Shown: positions 27,644 to 36,460, counted from the stretch's first letter. The stretch is DNA of 64,000 nucleotides from Halioglobus japonicus (GCF_001983995.1 NZ_CP019450.1:1488001-1552000), one strand, 5' to 3'. The notes: generated by a model not told the origin, from the sequence alone. Numbers and translations: made by a program.

Positions 27644-28417
27644 ATGTTGGCGCTGACCAGGACCTGGAAACTGTTGAGTGTTGGCATGTTGGTGGCGCTC
27701 TTTGCCACTCGTGTAAGTGCGAGCGGCGCCGTTGGTGATCACGTTAATGCACTGTCTGAACACGTTGATGAGTACACGGAAGAAGTGGTGTGGCTCATCG
27801 GCAAAATCGACGGCATTATCTCTACCTACGAGACCAAAGGGAGCGCTGCCGCCGGTACCGATGCCATTGTCGATCACTGGGAAGCCGTGGATTTTCATTC
27901 AGCAATAGAAACGCACTATATCCCGCTCTACGCTAGTATCTGGCAAGGGCTATTCGCCGTTAAGACGGCGATGGATGAAGGCAAGCCTGAGGCTGATGTG
28001 CGGGCGGCGCAGGCGTCACTTGAGAGTGTGCTTTGGCAGTCACTGGGCGCGGTAAAGGTCGCAGCGCAATATCAGGAACGCGGCCTGCTGCCTGAGTACA
28101 CAGCGATCTCGGCGGACTCACCCACTGAAACGATTGACGTTATCAAGCAGCGCCTGGATCGGGTCCTCGCGAAGTACGCGGAACAATTGCCTGAGCAAGC
28201 CAGGAATATTGCTACGGCAGCTTATGCCGAACAGTTCGAGAGCATTGAAGATGCGATCGAGAAGCGCGATGCCGAACTAACGGAAGACCTTGAGGTCGAC
28301 TTCAATGTGCGCCTGCCCAAGGCGATCGACGCTGGCGTGTCAGTGGATGCATTGCGCGACTTGGTGCTCGCCATGCAGGCAAAACTGAATCAGGCGAAGA
28401 CCCTCTTAAGCGAATAG
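27644..28417 (+). CDS. secreted helical protein of unknown function
   Basis: 257-residue protein with a signal peptide (about 1-26, ATRVSA/SGAVG); the rest is almost all helix-forming (repeated heptad-like stretches such as VDALRDLVLAMQAKLNQAKTLL). The ribosome site is GGAGG, 5 nt before ATG 27644. The layout recalls the periplasmic helical domain that precedes the permease part in FTR1/EfeU-type iron transporters, but no permease is present and this likeness is weak. A Fur-like box upstream fits an iron-related role (inference). Its end overlaps the convergent oxygenase gene by 12 bp. Confidence 0.65.
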   Translation: MLALTRTWKLLSVGMLVALFATRVSASGAVGDHVNALSEHVDEYTEEVVWLIGKIDGIISTYETKGSAAAGTDAIVDHWEAVDFHSAIETHYIPLYASIWQGLFAVKTAMDEGKPEADVRAAQASLESVLWQSLGAVKVAAQYQERGLLPEYTAISADSPTETIDVIKQRLDRVLAKYAEQLPEQARNIATAAYAEQFESIEDAIEKRDAELTEDLEVDFNVRLPKAIDAGVSVDALRDLVLAMQAKLNQAKTLLSE

Positions 28418-29158
28418 TATTTCCGTACGAATGATGTACTTCACGCCACTGCGGATCTTTTCGCTGGCGTGAACGCAATGCTGGGGGTGAGTGCCGTGGG
28501 GAAAGCACAGCACGGCGCCCTTGGGAGTATGAACGCTGACCACATTGATATCTTCATTGTGAGTGGCTGGTTGGCTCACATCCGATTTGCTCACCAAAAA
28601 CTGTGTCTTTCCCCCTTCATAATCATCGCTGAGAAAGATGAGGTAGGTGAACTGGCTGTACTGGCCGGGATAGGCATCGGCGATGAGTTCGCCGTCAATG
28701 ACGCGGCTACCAGGCCATGCGCCATCGGTGTGAGGGCTGAAGAAGTCACCTGGCCCGTAGCGGTAAAATCGAAAGCGCGCGTTGAGCCCGGTTGGGTGCT
28801 GGCCGCCAACGCTCTCGCTGATCAGCGCCTGGGAGCGCTCCCACAGCGTGCCGTCGATGTGCTCGCTGACAACCCAGTTCATGTTCTCGTTGTGCCGCAC
28901 ATCGTGGGACAGTGATACCGGCGAATCTTCGTGAAACCCCAGTGACTCGGCAATGGCGACAATATTGTCGGCCTCTTGCTCGCTCAGAATATTGAGCAGC
29001 TGGAATGCGCCGGGGACGTCGGGAATATCTACGCGGGTAATGGTTTCGTTTCGCGCGTCTTTATAGGGGTTTACAGTGCCGGGCCTGTCAGTCCAGGTGG
29101 GCATGGGTGTGGGGCTAAAGCCTGTCTCCCACGCGATTACGTATAGGTCGTCCTGCAT
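28406..29158 (-). CDS. 2-oxoglutarate/Fe(II)-dependent oxygenase (prolyl 4-hydroxylase-like)
   Basis: 250-residue protein with a P4H/2OG-Fe(II) oxygenase domain. The iron ligands HTD (in SPHTDGAW) and the distal His in HPQHCVHASEKI are present, and Lys in SGVKYIIRTEI is in the place of the 2-oxoglutarate carboxylate anchor. The barrel strands FRFYRYGPGDFF and YLIFLSDDYEGGKTQF are typical of bacterial P4H-like proteins. It acts in the cytoplasm (no signal). The target residue or molecule is unknown. Confidence 0.85.
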   Translation of the reverse strand: MQDDLYVIAWETGFSPTPMPTWTDRPGTVNPYKDARNETITRVDIPDVPGAFQLLNILSEQEADNIVAIAESLGFHEDSPVSLSHDVRHNENMNWVVSEHIDGTLWERSQALISESVGGQHPTGLNARFRFYRYGPGDFFSPHTDGAWPGSRVIDGELIADAYPGQYSQFTYLIFLSDDYEGGKTQFLVSKSDVSQPATHNEDINVVSVHTPKGAVLCFPHGTHPQHCVHASEKIRSGVKYIIRTEILFA

Positions 29159-29404
29159 TCACATTTCCTATGGCAGTGATTTGCCGCTTGCGCGGCCGAA
29201 GTAGTTTAGCCCAACTGTGACCTGAGGCACTGCGATGTAGTGCGCATCTGATTGCCGAGCAGACGCTGACAACGGTCAGCAAACGCGTGGCAATCTACCT
29301 CATGCTGCCGGGATGGCAAGTAGCGCTGTCGCCTGCCTGGCCCCGAGCAGCCGGCAACCTCCTGGTCGCGTGACCAGGGCAGGCGCTCCTTCATGCACGC
29401 AGCC

Positions 29405-29429
29405 TTTATATTGACACTGTCAATATAAA
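29405..29429. promoter_or_regulatory. perfect 25-bp palindromic operator
   Basis: Twelve-base arms TTTATATTGACA and TGTCAATATAAA around a central C. It sits 48 bp upstream of the HMG-CoA reductase gene and contains the presumed -35 box. Such palindromes are typical of TetR- or MerR-type repressor sites; no regulator gene is in the neighbourhood. Confidence 0.7.
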
Positions 29430-29439
29430 CGGGTATCTT
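29411..29439 (+). promoter_or_regulatory. sigma-70 promoter for the HMG-CoA reductase operon
   Basis: TTGACA at 29411-29416 and TATCTT at 29434-29439, spaced 17 bp. The -35 lies inside the palindrome 29405-29429, so a bound protein would occlude RNA polymerase. Confidence 0.5.
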
Positions 29440-29448
29440 CCGATTAAA

Positions 29449-29467
29449 TGTTGACATCGTCTATATG
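29449..29467. promoter_or_regulatory. second, imperfect operator half-copy
   Basis: GTTGACATCGTCTATAT repeats the TTGACA-NNN-TC-ATAT pattern of the upstream palindrome with a few changes, about 10 bp before the HMG-CoA reductase start codon. It may be a second, weaker binding site for the same regulator. Confidence 0.4.
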
Positions 29468-29476
29468 GAGTAAGCG

Positions 29477-30661
29477 ATGAGCACGAAAATCCCCCGCAGT
29501 AAGGAAAACGACTACACACCGGAGATGATTGCCGAGCGCCAGACATTTCTGGAAGACAAGGCCGGCACTACGCTGCATCACACCAAGGGTTTTACCTTCG
29601 ACCCCGAGAGCATGGCGGGCAACTGTGAACAACTGTTCGGCGTGGCTCAGGTGCCCATTGGTGTCGCGGGCCCGCTGGTGGTAAATGGTGAGCACGCCCA
29701 GGGTGATTTTTACGTCCCAATGGCAACGATCGAAGGTACGTTGGTGGCAAGTTATAACCGTGGTATGCGAGTCATCCGCGAGAGCGGCGGCGTCACCACC
29801 ACTGTTATGGGCGAGGCGATGCAGCGTGCACCGGTATTCATGTTCAAGAATGCGCGCGATGCCCGCGACTTTGGTAACTGGGTTCGCGACAATTTTGCGG
29901 CGATCAAGGCCCAGGCGGAATCCACCACCTCAGTGGGTAAGCTGCTGGAGATCGAGCAGTACCCGGTACACAACATGGTCTACACGCGCTTTGACTACAG
30001 CACTGGCGACGCAGCGGGCCAAAATATGACTGGCGGTGCCACATTCGTAGCCTGTGAGTGGATTCGGGCCAACTACCCCAAGCTGCGCACATACGGTTTG
30101 TCCGGCGGTATGGACACCGAAAAGAAGACATCGTTTGTAAACTCCCTGAAAGGGCGGGGTCGGAAGGTGACGGCGGAAATTACCATCCCTCGCCAAGTGT
30201 TGTCGGATGTACTGCGGACGACGCCTGAGCACTTGCGCAATAGTACCGGTGTGAATACGCTGGCTGCTTTTCTTACTGGCGCATCCAATAACGCGGCACA
30301 CCCGGCCAATGGCCTGGCGGCCCTGTTTATGGCGACGGGCCAGGACATGGCCAACATTGGTGAGGCAAACCAGTGCTCCGTGTACAGCTATGTGAACACC
30401 GCGGGCGATCTCTATTATTCCGTGACACTGCCGGCATTGATTATGGCGACTTACGGTGGCGGTACCGGCCTTGCCACGCAGCGCGAGTGCCTGGAGCTAA
30501 TGGGCTGTTACGGGAAGGGCAAGGCTTACAAGCTGCTCGAAATCGCAGCCGGGTTGGTTGTGGCGGGGGAATTGTCACTTGTCTCCGCCACCAAGACCGA
30601 CAAGGAAACAGGGACCAATGAATGGGTGGACGCCCACGAGAAACTCGGCCGTAACCGATAA
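29477..30661 (+). CDS. hydroxymethylglutaryl-CoA reductase
   Basis: 394-residue HMG-CoA reductase with all four catalytic positions in class-I-like spacing: Glu86 in ATIEGTLVAS, Lys216/217 in MDTEKKTSF, Asp290 in GQDMANIGEANQ and His387 in DAHEKLGRNR. The dinucleotide motif appears as DAAGQNM (usual DAMGMN) and the Gly-rich ATYGGGTGL is intact. The ribosome site is GGAG before ATG 29477. No other mevalonate-pathway gene is nearby; instead it leads an operon with two acyl-CoA dehydrogenases (gaps of 9 and 11 bp). It may reduce, or run backwards to make, an HMG-CoA-like thioester in a degradation route. Confidence 0.88.
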   Translation: MSTKIPRSKENDYTPEMIAERQTFLEDKAGTTLHHTKGFTFDPESMAGNCEQLFGVAQVPIGVAGPLVVNGEHAQGDFYVPMATIEGTLVASYNRGMRVIRESGGVTTTVMGEAMQRAPVFMFKNARDARDFGNWVRDNFAAIKAQAESTTSVGKLLEIEQYPVHNMVYTRFDYSTGDAAGQNMTGGATFVACEWIRANYPKLRTYGLSGGMDTEKKTSFVNSLKGRGRKVTAEITIPRQVLSDVLRTTPEHLRNSTGVNTLAAFLTGASNNAAHPANGLAALFMATGQDMANIGEANQCSVYSYVNTAGDLYYSVTLPALIMATYGGGTGLATQRECLELMGCYGKGKAYKLLEIAAGLVVAGELSLVSATKTDKETGTNEWVDAHEKLGRNR

Positions 30662-30670
30662 GCGAGATCA

Positions 30671-31789
30671 ATGATGAGCAAGGCACAGCAAGCCCCGATG
30701 TTTGACCTGACCCTGAGTGAAGAGCAGCTCATGTTCAGGGATACCCTGCAGCGACTGGCGGACAACGATATGCGGGCTCTGGCAAAGTCCGCGGATGTTT
30801 CAGGCGAGTCGCCGGTCGGTTTCTATGCCCAGGCGGCAGAACTGGGGCTGACCATGTTGCCCATCCCAGAGGCACTCGGCGGTTCGGGTATGGGCCGTAG
30901 CCCGGTGTCCAATGCACTGATTATGGAAGACCTTGCCCGGGGCGATATGTCACTGGCGCTTGGCGCTGTGATGCCTCAGGCTTTCGTTAATACACTGCTG
31001 GACCAGGGCAGTGATGCGCAGCGCGAGCAGTATCTGCCGAAGTTCTGTGAGGGTGTGTTTGTGCCCGCGACGACGGCATTGCTGGAACCCAGGGCGACCT
31101 TTGATCCTGAGCAGCTGGCCTGTACTGCCCGTCGAACCGAGAGCGGTTATGTACTCAACGGTAAGAAATGCATGGTGCCGCTGGGCCTTGACGCCGAATT
31201 GTTGCTGGTGATCGCCAGCGTGGAGGGTGAGGGCGCGGCCGCGTTTATCGTTGAAGGCACGCCTGAGGGCATGACGCGCGCAGCGGAAACCCATATGGGC
31301 CTGCGGTCTTTGCGACTGGCCTCTCTGGAATTCACTGATGTGACACTGCCTGCGGAGTCGATTCTTGGTGCCGGCGAGTTCGACCTGCAGCGGTTTGTCG
31401 ACTTGTCGCGGATAGGCATTTGCGCGCTCGCAGTGGGCGTTGGACAGAGCGTACTCGACTACACCAAGGTCTACGTTAATGAGCGAGAGGCCTTTGGCGA
31501 GCCTATTAGCAACCGCCAATCAGTGGCTTTTAAGGTCGCTGATATGGCGATCGAGCTGGAAGCCATGCGCCTGATGACCTGGCGTGCCGCATCGCTGGCA
31601 GAGCAGGGCAAGGCGTTTCACGAGCAGGCCTATCTCGCCAAAGTTGCCTGTGGTCGATATGCCATGCAGATAGGCACCGACGGCGTACAGTTGCTGGGCG
31701 GTCACGGTTACTGTCGTGAGCACCCGGTGGAAATGTGGTATCGCAATATGCGATCAATTGCCTTGCTTGACGGCGTAGCGAGTGTATAG
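30671..31789 (+). CDS. acyl-CoA dehydrogenase-like protein, catalytic Glu absent from usual site
   Basis: 372-residue acyl-CoA dehydrogenase family member: N-terminal helical domain (FDLTLSEEQLMFRDTLQRLA), middle beta domain and C-terminal four-helix FAD domain with LLGGHGYCREHPVEMWYRNMRSI. The C-terminal active-site loop, usually YEG(T/A) with a catalytic Glu, reads LLDGVAS, so Asp stands in the Glu place. The FAD-binding middle motif is also unusual (LLEPRATFD). It may use another base or act as a non-catalytic partner of the next gene. Start ATG 30671 or the adjacent 30674. Confidence 0.85.
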   Translation: MMSKAQQAPMFDLTLSEEQLMFRDTLQRLADNDMRALAKSADVSGESPVGFYAQAAELGLTMLPIPEALGGSGMGRSPVSNALIMEDLARGDMSLALGAVMPQAFVNTLLDQGSDAQREQYLPKFCEGVFVPATTALLEPRATFDPEQLACTARRTESGYVLNGKKCMVPLGLDAELLLVIASVEGEGAAAFIVEGTPEGMTRAAETHMGLRSLRLASLEFTDVTLPAESILGAGEFDLQRFVDLSRIGICALAVGVGQSVLDYTKVYVNEREAFGEPISNRQSVAFKVADMAIELEAMRLMTWRAASLAEQGKAFHEQAYLAKVACGRYAMQIGTDGVQLLGGHGYCREHPVEMWYRNMRSIALLDGVASV

Positions 31790-31800
31790 GAGGAAGAGCC

Positions 31801-33003
31801 ATGATCCAGCTTGAGTTGTCTGAACAGCACCAGAAGCTTTATGAAAATGTGCGCTTGCTGGCGGAGCACATGATGCGCCCTTACTCGCGCAAATATGACC
31901 GAGAAGAGCACACCTACCCGCAAGAAATGGATGAAGTGGTAAAGCTGCTTGAGGCAGGCAGGTCCGGCGGTTCCGGTGACGCCCGCCAGGAACACCCCGC
32001 TGATGAAACCGTTAACGGTGGCAACATGGGTGCTGTCATTGGTTTGCAGGGGCTTGCCTGGGGCGATCTTGGTTTATTCCTCGGCATGCGCACCAATGGG
32101 CTGGGTAACGCCGCCATTAACGCAGTAGGTACGGCCGAGCAGCGCGAGAAATACGGCAAAAGTTATGCCGCCATGTGTATTACCGAGCCTTCCACGGGCT
32201 CTGATTCGGCCAACATATCAACCACTGCGGTGCGCGATGGTGATGAGTGGGTGCTCAATGGCGAGAAGATTTACGTCACCGGGGGCGAGTTCAGTGACAC
32301 CCTGGTGGTGTGGGCAACCCTCGACAAGTCTCTGGGCAAGGCCGCCATAAAATCCTTTATTGTAGAGAAGGGGACTCCCGGCTGCGAAGTAACGCGCCTG
32401 GAGCATAAGATGGGGATTCGGGCCTCGGATACGGCGGCTATTAGTTTCGTCGATTGTCGTATTCCTATGGAGAACCTGCTGGGTAGCGCCGAAATTGCCG
32501 CAGATGCGGCCGGCCGCAAAAAAGCGTTCGGCGGGGTTATGCAGACGTTTGATAACACCCGCCCGCCGGTAGCGGCTATGGCGCTGGGCATCGGCCGCGC
32601 GGCCCTTGATCTGGCGCGTGAACTGTTAGCCGAAGAAGGTGTGGAGCTGGACTACCGGGAAAAACCCGACAATGTCGGTGCCATCAAGGCAGAGCTTTAT
32701 AAGATGGAAGCCGAGTGGGAAGGCGCTCGTCTGCTAACTCTCAAAGCCGCCTGGATGGCTGACAACAGCCAGCCGAACTCGGTGGAAGCATCGATGTGCA
32801 AGGCGAAGGCGGGTCGCATGGGTAATGAGGTTGCTCTGCGCTGTGTGGAGCTTTGCCAAAGCCTCGGTTACAGCGAGCAACACCTGCTGGAGAAGTTCGC
32901 CCGTGACTCCAAGATCGTTGATATCTTCGAGGGCACGCAGCAGATTCAGCAATTGATTGTGGCCCGGGGGGTGCTGGGTAAATCGTCTAGTGAACTCAAG
33001 TAA
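31801..33003 (+). CDS. acyl-CoA dehydrogenase
   Basis: 400-residue acyl-CoA dehydrogenase with complete signatures: MCITEPSTGSDSANI in the FAD-binding middle domain, GEKIYVTGG, and the C-terminal catalytic Glu in IFEGTQQIQQ. It starts 11 bp after the preceding paralogue behind an AGGAGGAA-type ribosome site, so the two may form a hetero-oligomer, as known for several steroid and branched-chain acyl-CoA dehydrogenases. It introduces a C2-C3 double bond in an acyl-CoA, with electrons passing to ETF. The actual acyl group is unknown. Confidence 0.92.
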   Translation: MIQLELSEQHQKLYENVRLLAEHMMRPYSRKYDREEHTYPQEMDEVVKLLEAGRSGGSGDARQEHPADETVNGGNMGAVIGLQGLAWGDLGLFLGMRTNGLGNAAINAVGTAEQREKYGKSYAAMCITEPSTGSDSANISTTAVRDGDEWVLNGEKIYVTGGEFSDTLVVWATLDKSLGKAAIKSFIVEKGTPGCEVTRLEHKMGIRASDTAAISFVDCRIPMENLLGSAEIAADAAGRKKAFGGVMQTFDNTRPPVAAMALGIGRAALDLARELLAEEGVELDYREKPDNVGAIKAELYKMEAEWEGARLLTLKAAWMADNSQPNSVEASMCKAKAGRMGNEVALRCVELCQSLGYSEQHLLEKFARDSKIVDIFEGTQQIQQLIVARGVLGKSSSELK

Positions 33004-33020
33004 TCGCAGCGAAGCGTAGG

Positions 33021-34322
33021 CTATTCGTGCCTGGTCAGGGTCAGGTCGCTTTGTCTGGAGTGCCCCTGATCCGTCCAGTCTGTCACGTCAAGATGACAGA
33101 TCACCGCCGCGCCATCTAAGGCGTGTGTAGCATTGACGCTCATATGAAAGGTTAGATCGCCCTCGCTTGTTGTGCATGTGTACATGTGGGAGAATTGACC
33201 GAGCTGTCCGCTGATTACATCACGAATCGCGTCGCCGATTAATTTCGCCTCATCGAGCTCTGCATTGTCACAGACCTCGAGATAGTTAACGCCCTCCGCG
33301 ACGCCCATCGACATGGGAGCACCATTGCGTCTCGCGAAACTGTCCCAGGCGGCATTCGTGAAAATAATATTTCCACTGCGATCAATCAGAGCAATATTCC
33401 CGGGCAGTTTGCTGATGACCGCTGCCAGTAATCGATGGCGTCTCACGATACTCATGTCTTGTAGACCGATAATGACGCCAAAGCGGGACTCCTTAGGTTG
33501 CCGATAGGGTGTTATCTGGCAGATCAGGTACCGACCCCGTATGCATTTGATCCTGCGTTCCAACGCCACACCGTGAGTTATGACTTCGCCGATGTCCTGC
33601 TGCAGACCGGGGTAACTGAGTAAGTTTTCCAGCGCCAGGAAATTATCACCTATGTGGTCTTGGTCCAGCAGAAAATACTCTGTGGCAGTGCCGTTGTAAT
33701 CGAGCAGGCGCATGTTCTGATCCAGCAGAATCTTCGCGTCGTTTCCAGTCAGCATCAGGCCACGCCATATGGGCGTGAGCTTTTGCTCCTGATCGGATTC
33801 GGGCTGTTGAGGGCCTACTTCGAACGCTGGACTCCGTTCCAGCTCCTCCTCGAGCATGGCACGGCACAATCTCAAGGCATCATAGTGTTGGGGGGTCAGT
33901 GCTGTAATGGGGGCGCGGCTGGCAATGTTCAGTACACCAATGTTGTGACCGTCCGGCGCCTTGATCGCTTGTCCTATATAGGAGCGAATCTTCATTGGAC
34001 CGGTGACTGAGGTGTTGGTGTGAAAACGTGGGTCTTCCAGGGTGTCTGGCACAATGAGCGGCTCTTCGCTGAGAAGTGCGTGGGCGGCAAAGGCAAAGTC
34101 CCGGGGGCGTTCGCTCCCTTGGTCAACGAAACCTACACTGGCTTTGAACCAGACCCGATCTCGATCGACAAGCGCAAAGGAGGAAACCGAAGCGTCAAAA
34201 ACGATGCCCGCAAGGCGAACTATACGTTCGTAGCGTTCTTCGTTCTGGGTGTCCAGAATGTGCAGCTTATCCAGCGACGCTAGTCTGGCATCCTCGTTGA
34301 TCGGGCGAGCGGGAGTCTTCAT
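33021..34322 (-). CDS. GAF-PAS-PAS sensory protein without recognisable output domain
   Basis: 433-residue cytoplasmic sensor. Residues about 20-150 form a GAF domain of the kind found at the start of many phosphorelay proteins (RIVRLAGIVFDASVSSFALVDRDRVWFK). Two PAS-like domains follow at about 180-290 (AKILLDQNMRLLDYNGTATEYF) and 300-420 (GNIALIDRSGNIIFTNAAWDSFARR). No kinase, GGDEF, EAL or DNA-binding region follows; the chain stops after the second PAS. It would act by protein-protein contact. It is convergent with the acyl-CoA dehydrogenase operon. The 184 bp upstream (34323-34506) hold no gene. Confidence 0.78.
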   Translation of the reverse strand: MKTPARPINEDARLASLDKLHILDTQNEERYERIVRLAGIVFDASVSSFALVDRDRVWFKASVGFVDQGSERPRDFAFAAHALLSEEPLIVPDTLEDPRFHTNTSVTGPMKIRSYIGQAIKAPDGHNIGVLNIASRAPITALTPQHYDALRLCRAMLEEELERSPAFEVGPQQPESDQEQKLTPIWRGLMLTGNDAKILLDQNMRLLDYNGTATEYFLLDQDHIGDNFLALENLLSYPGLQQDIGEVITHGVALERRIKCIRGRYLICQITPYRQPKESRFGVIIGLQDMSIVRRHRLLAAVISKLPGNIALIDRSGNIIFTNAAWDSFARRNGAPMSMGVAEGVNYLEVCDNAELDEAKLIGDAIRDVISGQLGQFSHMYTCTTSEGDLTFHMSVNATHALDGAAVICHLDVTDWTDQGHSRQSDLTLTRHE

Positions 34323-34506
34323 GGGCGGCTTCGCAGATCACAGTTGGTATAGCAAATGGGTGGATACATGCTCGGACATTGTAATTAGGCGCCGGAAGTG
34401 GCCAATCCTTGTTCACCAATTATCAAGATAACGATAGCTCACTATCATCGATATGCAATGTCAGTTCTACGGTGCGTTTTGTTATTAGGTGCCATGGGCT
34501 GCGGGC

Positions 34507-35694
34507 TCAGTGACTTAGGGACCGCTGTATCTGGGTGGCCCAGGCATTGCAGTGGCGATAGCAGGGCTCGTAGTGCGCCTTGGGAATCAGGTAGGTGAGT
34601 TGCTCGAATTCACCGGCTTCGTAATGCGCTACTTCACCGACGACCTGCCCCATTGGCCCGCTCTTATCAAGCAGCGCATCGCGGATCTCCTGATTGAGCG
34701 GTAGTTGGTCGACAAGCTCGTCCATGGGGATTTCTGCGATGAGATCGAGATTTGATAGCAAGCCGGTGAGGAAATAGGTCAGCGGTTGGTCCCTGTCCGC
34801 CATCTCTGCGAGTATCTCGCACATCCTAGCGCGGATCAATGATGCTCGGAAGAGTTCCGTGGGTTGCCCAGGCGCGGTTTCCAGCAGAAATAGGCTTACC
34901 CAGCGCTGCAGCTGCTGAACGCCCAGAAGGTTTACCGCGTGGGCGAGTGAATCCACTTCGCGACTCAGGCTCAGAGCCGCTGAATTGACCATCCTGAGAA
35001 TCTTGAAGGTGAGGCCTGGATCGTTGAGGACGATGGTTTCAATGTCGCTGGCATTGGTGGAATCGTCGCGTAGCGCGCTGAGTAACTGCAGAAGCGTCAT
35101 CCTGTTGTTACTGAGTTGACCACCGCTGGCGCAGTCCGGTTTATCGAGAAGAATTCCGGAGAAGAAGCAGTAGCCGAGTTCCTGGAGGGCCAGGAATTCC
35201 TCATGGCCGGGTACGTTGTCTACAGCTAGTTCAAGGTCGTACTGTTCTGCCACCTGGGCGATTTTTTGGGCGCCCTGTATGCCCTGTGCGCCGTATTGTA
35301 GTTTGATGATGTGGGCTTGCTGCAGCCAGGAAACCGGGGGTGGTGGATGTGCATCAGAGACTTCTAGGGCAAGCCGGTAACCTGCGTCTGCGAGACGTTG
35401 AAACACGTCCTGGATATCGCTGTCCTGGGCTTGCAGGGGGCTCAGAACAGGCACGAACAACTCTGTCGAGAGTCCCGGGGGCAGCGCGCTGGCAAGTTGT
35501 GCCGGCAGAAAGATCGGCGCTGGACGTTGCGCAGGTCCTTCGATGAGATCGCTGTATTCTTCGTTGATCAGTTCGATGGTGGCGAGCCTGGAGTGCCGGT
35601 CCTGGTTGGCTTCGAGCAGTGGTTCGATGGCAGCCAGTTCTAGATCGCTCGCATAAATGGCGCGCATGGCCAGTAGTGGTGCAGAGTCAGGCAT
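34507..35694 (-). CDS. degenerate EAL plus HDOD domain protein (YuxH-like)
   Basis: 395-residue signalling protein from ATG 35694. The N-terminal half is a divergent EAL-like domain without the EAL motif (APLLAMRAIYASDLEL, YCFFSGILLDKPD), so c-di-GMP hydrolysis is unlikely. The C-terminal half is an HDOD domain (ILRMVNSAALSLSREVDSLAHAVNLLG, LLSNLDLIAEIPMDEL). Its ATG overlaps the flgN stop (ATGCCTGA), which ties it to the flgMN transcript; an ATG at 35715 is possible. A role in flagellar or c-di-GMP-linked regulation is inferred from position. Confidence 0.78.
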   Translation of the reverse strand: MPDSAPLLAMRAIYASDLELAAIEPLLEANQDRHSRLATIELINEEYSDLIEGPAQRPAPIFLPAQLASALPPGLSTELFVPVLSPLQAQDSDIQDVFQRLADAGYRLALEVSDAHPPPPVSWLQQAHIIKLQYGAQGIQGAQKIAQVAEQYDLELAVDNVPGHEEFLALQELGYCFFSGILLDKPDCASGGQLSNNRMTLLQLLSALRDDSTNASDIETIVLNDPGLTFKILRMVNSAALSLSREVDSLAHAVNLLGVQQLQRWVSLFLLETAPGQPTELFRASLIRARMCEILAEMADRDQPLTYFLTGLLSNLDLIAEIPMDELVDQLPLNQEIRDALLDKSGPMGQVVGEVAHYEAGEFEQLTYLIPKAHYEPCYRHCNAWATQIQRSLSH

Positions 35695-36148
35695 GGGAGG
35701 ATATATGCGATTCATAGGGTGCCGTGGTGCCTTCAGGACCGTATATCCAATTATGATTGGCGTCGCGAATGAACTCCAGAATGCGCTCATTGCTCAACAT
35801 CCGCTCATGGATCATCAGGCCATTACCCTTGTTTAACTGGCTGACAACGACAGCCTTGTCGTGTAGGTCGTTGAGCAATTGAACTTTCATCAGGCTCTCG
35901 TTATCGGGGGTCGCATCATTCATCGATGCCAAGTCAACTTCTTCCTGAATCGTAGCCAATTGCTCTTCTATCTGAAGCAGTGAATGAAAATAGGTCTGTT
36001 TGCGCTCTGCGATCCTAAGAAGTTGCTCGCCGTCAGGGTTGATCCTGCACAACTCAGAACGCTCTTGGGTAAGAATATCTTCCAGAGCAGTTAACTCGTT
36101 ACATTTGGCACTAAGCGCCTGCAAGGCACTGTCAGATTGCGAATCCAT
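35687..36148 (-). CDS. flgN: FlgN, flagellar export chaperone for hook-filament junction proteins
   Basis: 153-residue helical protein; FlgN family members guide FlgK and FlgL to the export gate. The long coiled-coil body and the conserved C-terminal part (LNDLHDKAVVVSQLNKGNGLMIHERM) match. It begins 3 bp after flgM and is therefore in its transcript. The next gene starts inside its stop region. Confidence 0.87.
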   Translation of the reverse strand: MDSQSDSALQALSAKCNELTALEDILTQERSELCRINPDGEQLLRIAERKQTYFHSLLQIEEQLATIQEEVDLASMNDATPDNESLMKVQLLNDLHDKAVVVSQLNKGNGLMIHERMLSNERILEFIRDANHNWIYGPEGTTAPYESHISSHA

Positions 36149-36151
36149 TGC

Positions 36152-36424
36152 TTACTTTCCTTTGAAGTTGTTGATCAAGCCCTCAGCTATCCTCTCCGGA
36201 TTGATTTGCAAACGTCCTTCGACGATAGCCTGACGTACCTCGTTAACTCTCAGACTGCTGACGTCGAAGCTGGAGTCGCTGAGTTTCTGCTGCAGTTCGC
36301 TGGATAGCTTGGCACTGGTCGAGCCGGTACCGGGAGTACCGCTGCTTAACTCGCGAGCCGGTCCTGCCTTGCCTTGATTGTTTAGGGGTAAGGGCACCGG
36401 TGGGCTGGTGTTGTTAATCTTCAT
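36152..36424 (-). CDS. flgM: FlgM, anti-sigma-28 factor
   Basis: 90-residue FlgM. The N-terminal half is flexible (Pro/Gly/Ser-rich). The C-terminal half carries the sigma-28-binding helices (VSSLRVNEVRQAIVEGRLQI, PERIAEGLINNF). It holds FliA inactive until the hook is complete and it is exported. A well-formed sigma-28 promoter lies 37 bp upstream, so its production is under FliA control. Confidence 0.92.
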   Translation of the reverse strand: MKINNTSPPVPLPLNNQGKAGPARELSSGTPGTGSTSAKLSSELQQKLSDSSFDVSSLRVNEVRQAIVEGRLQINPERIAEGLINNFKGK

Positions 36425-36460
36425 TGTCGCGGCCTCTACATTTAAAGGGTTCTAAAGTGA

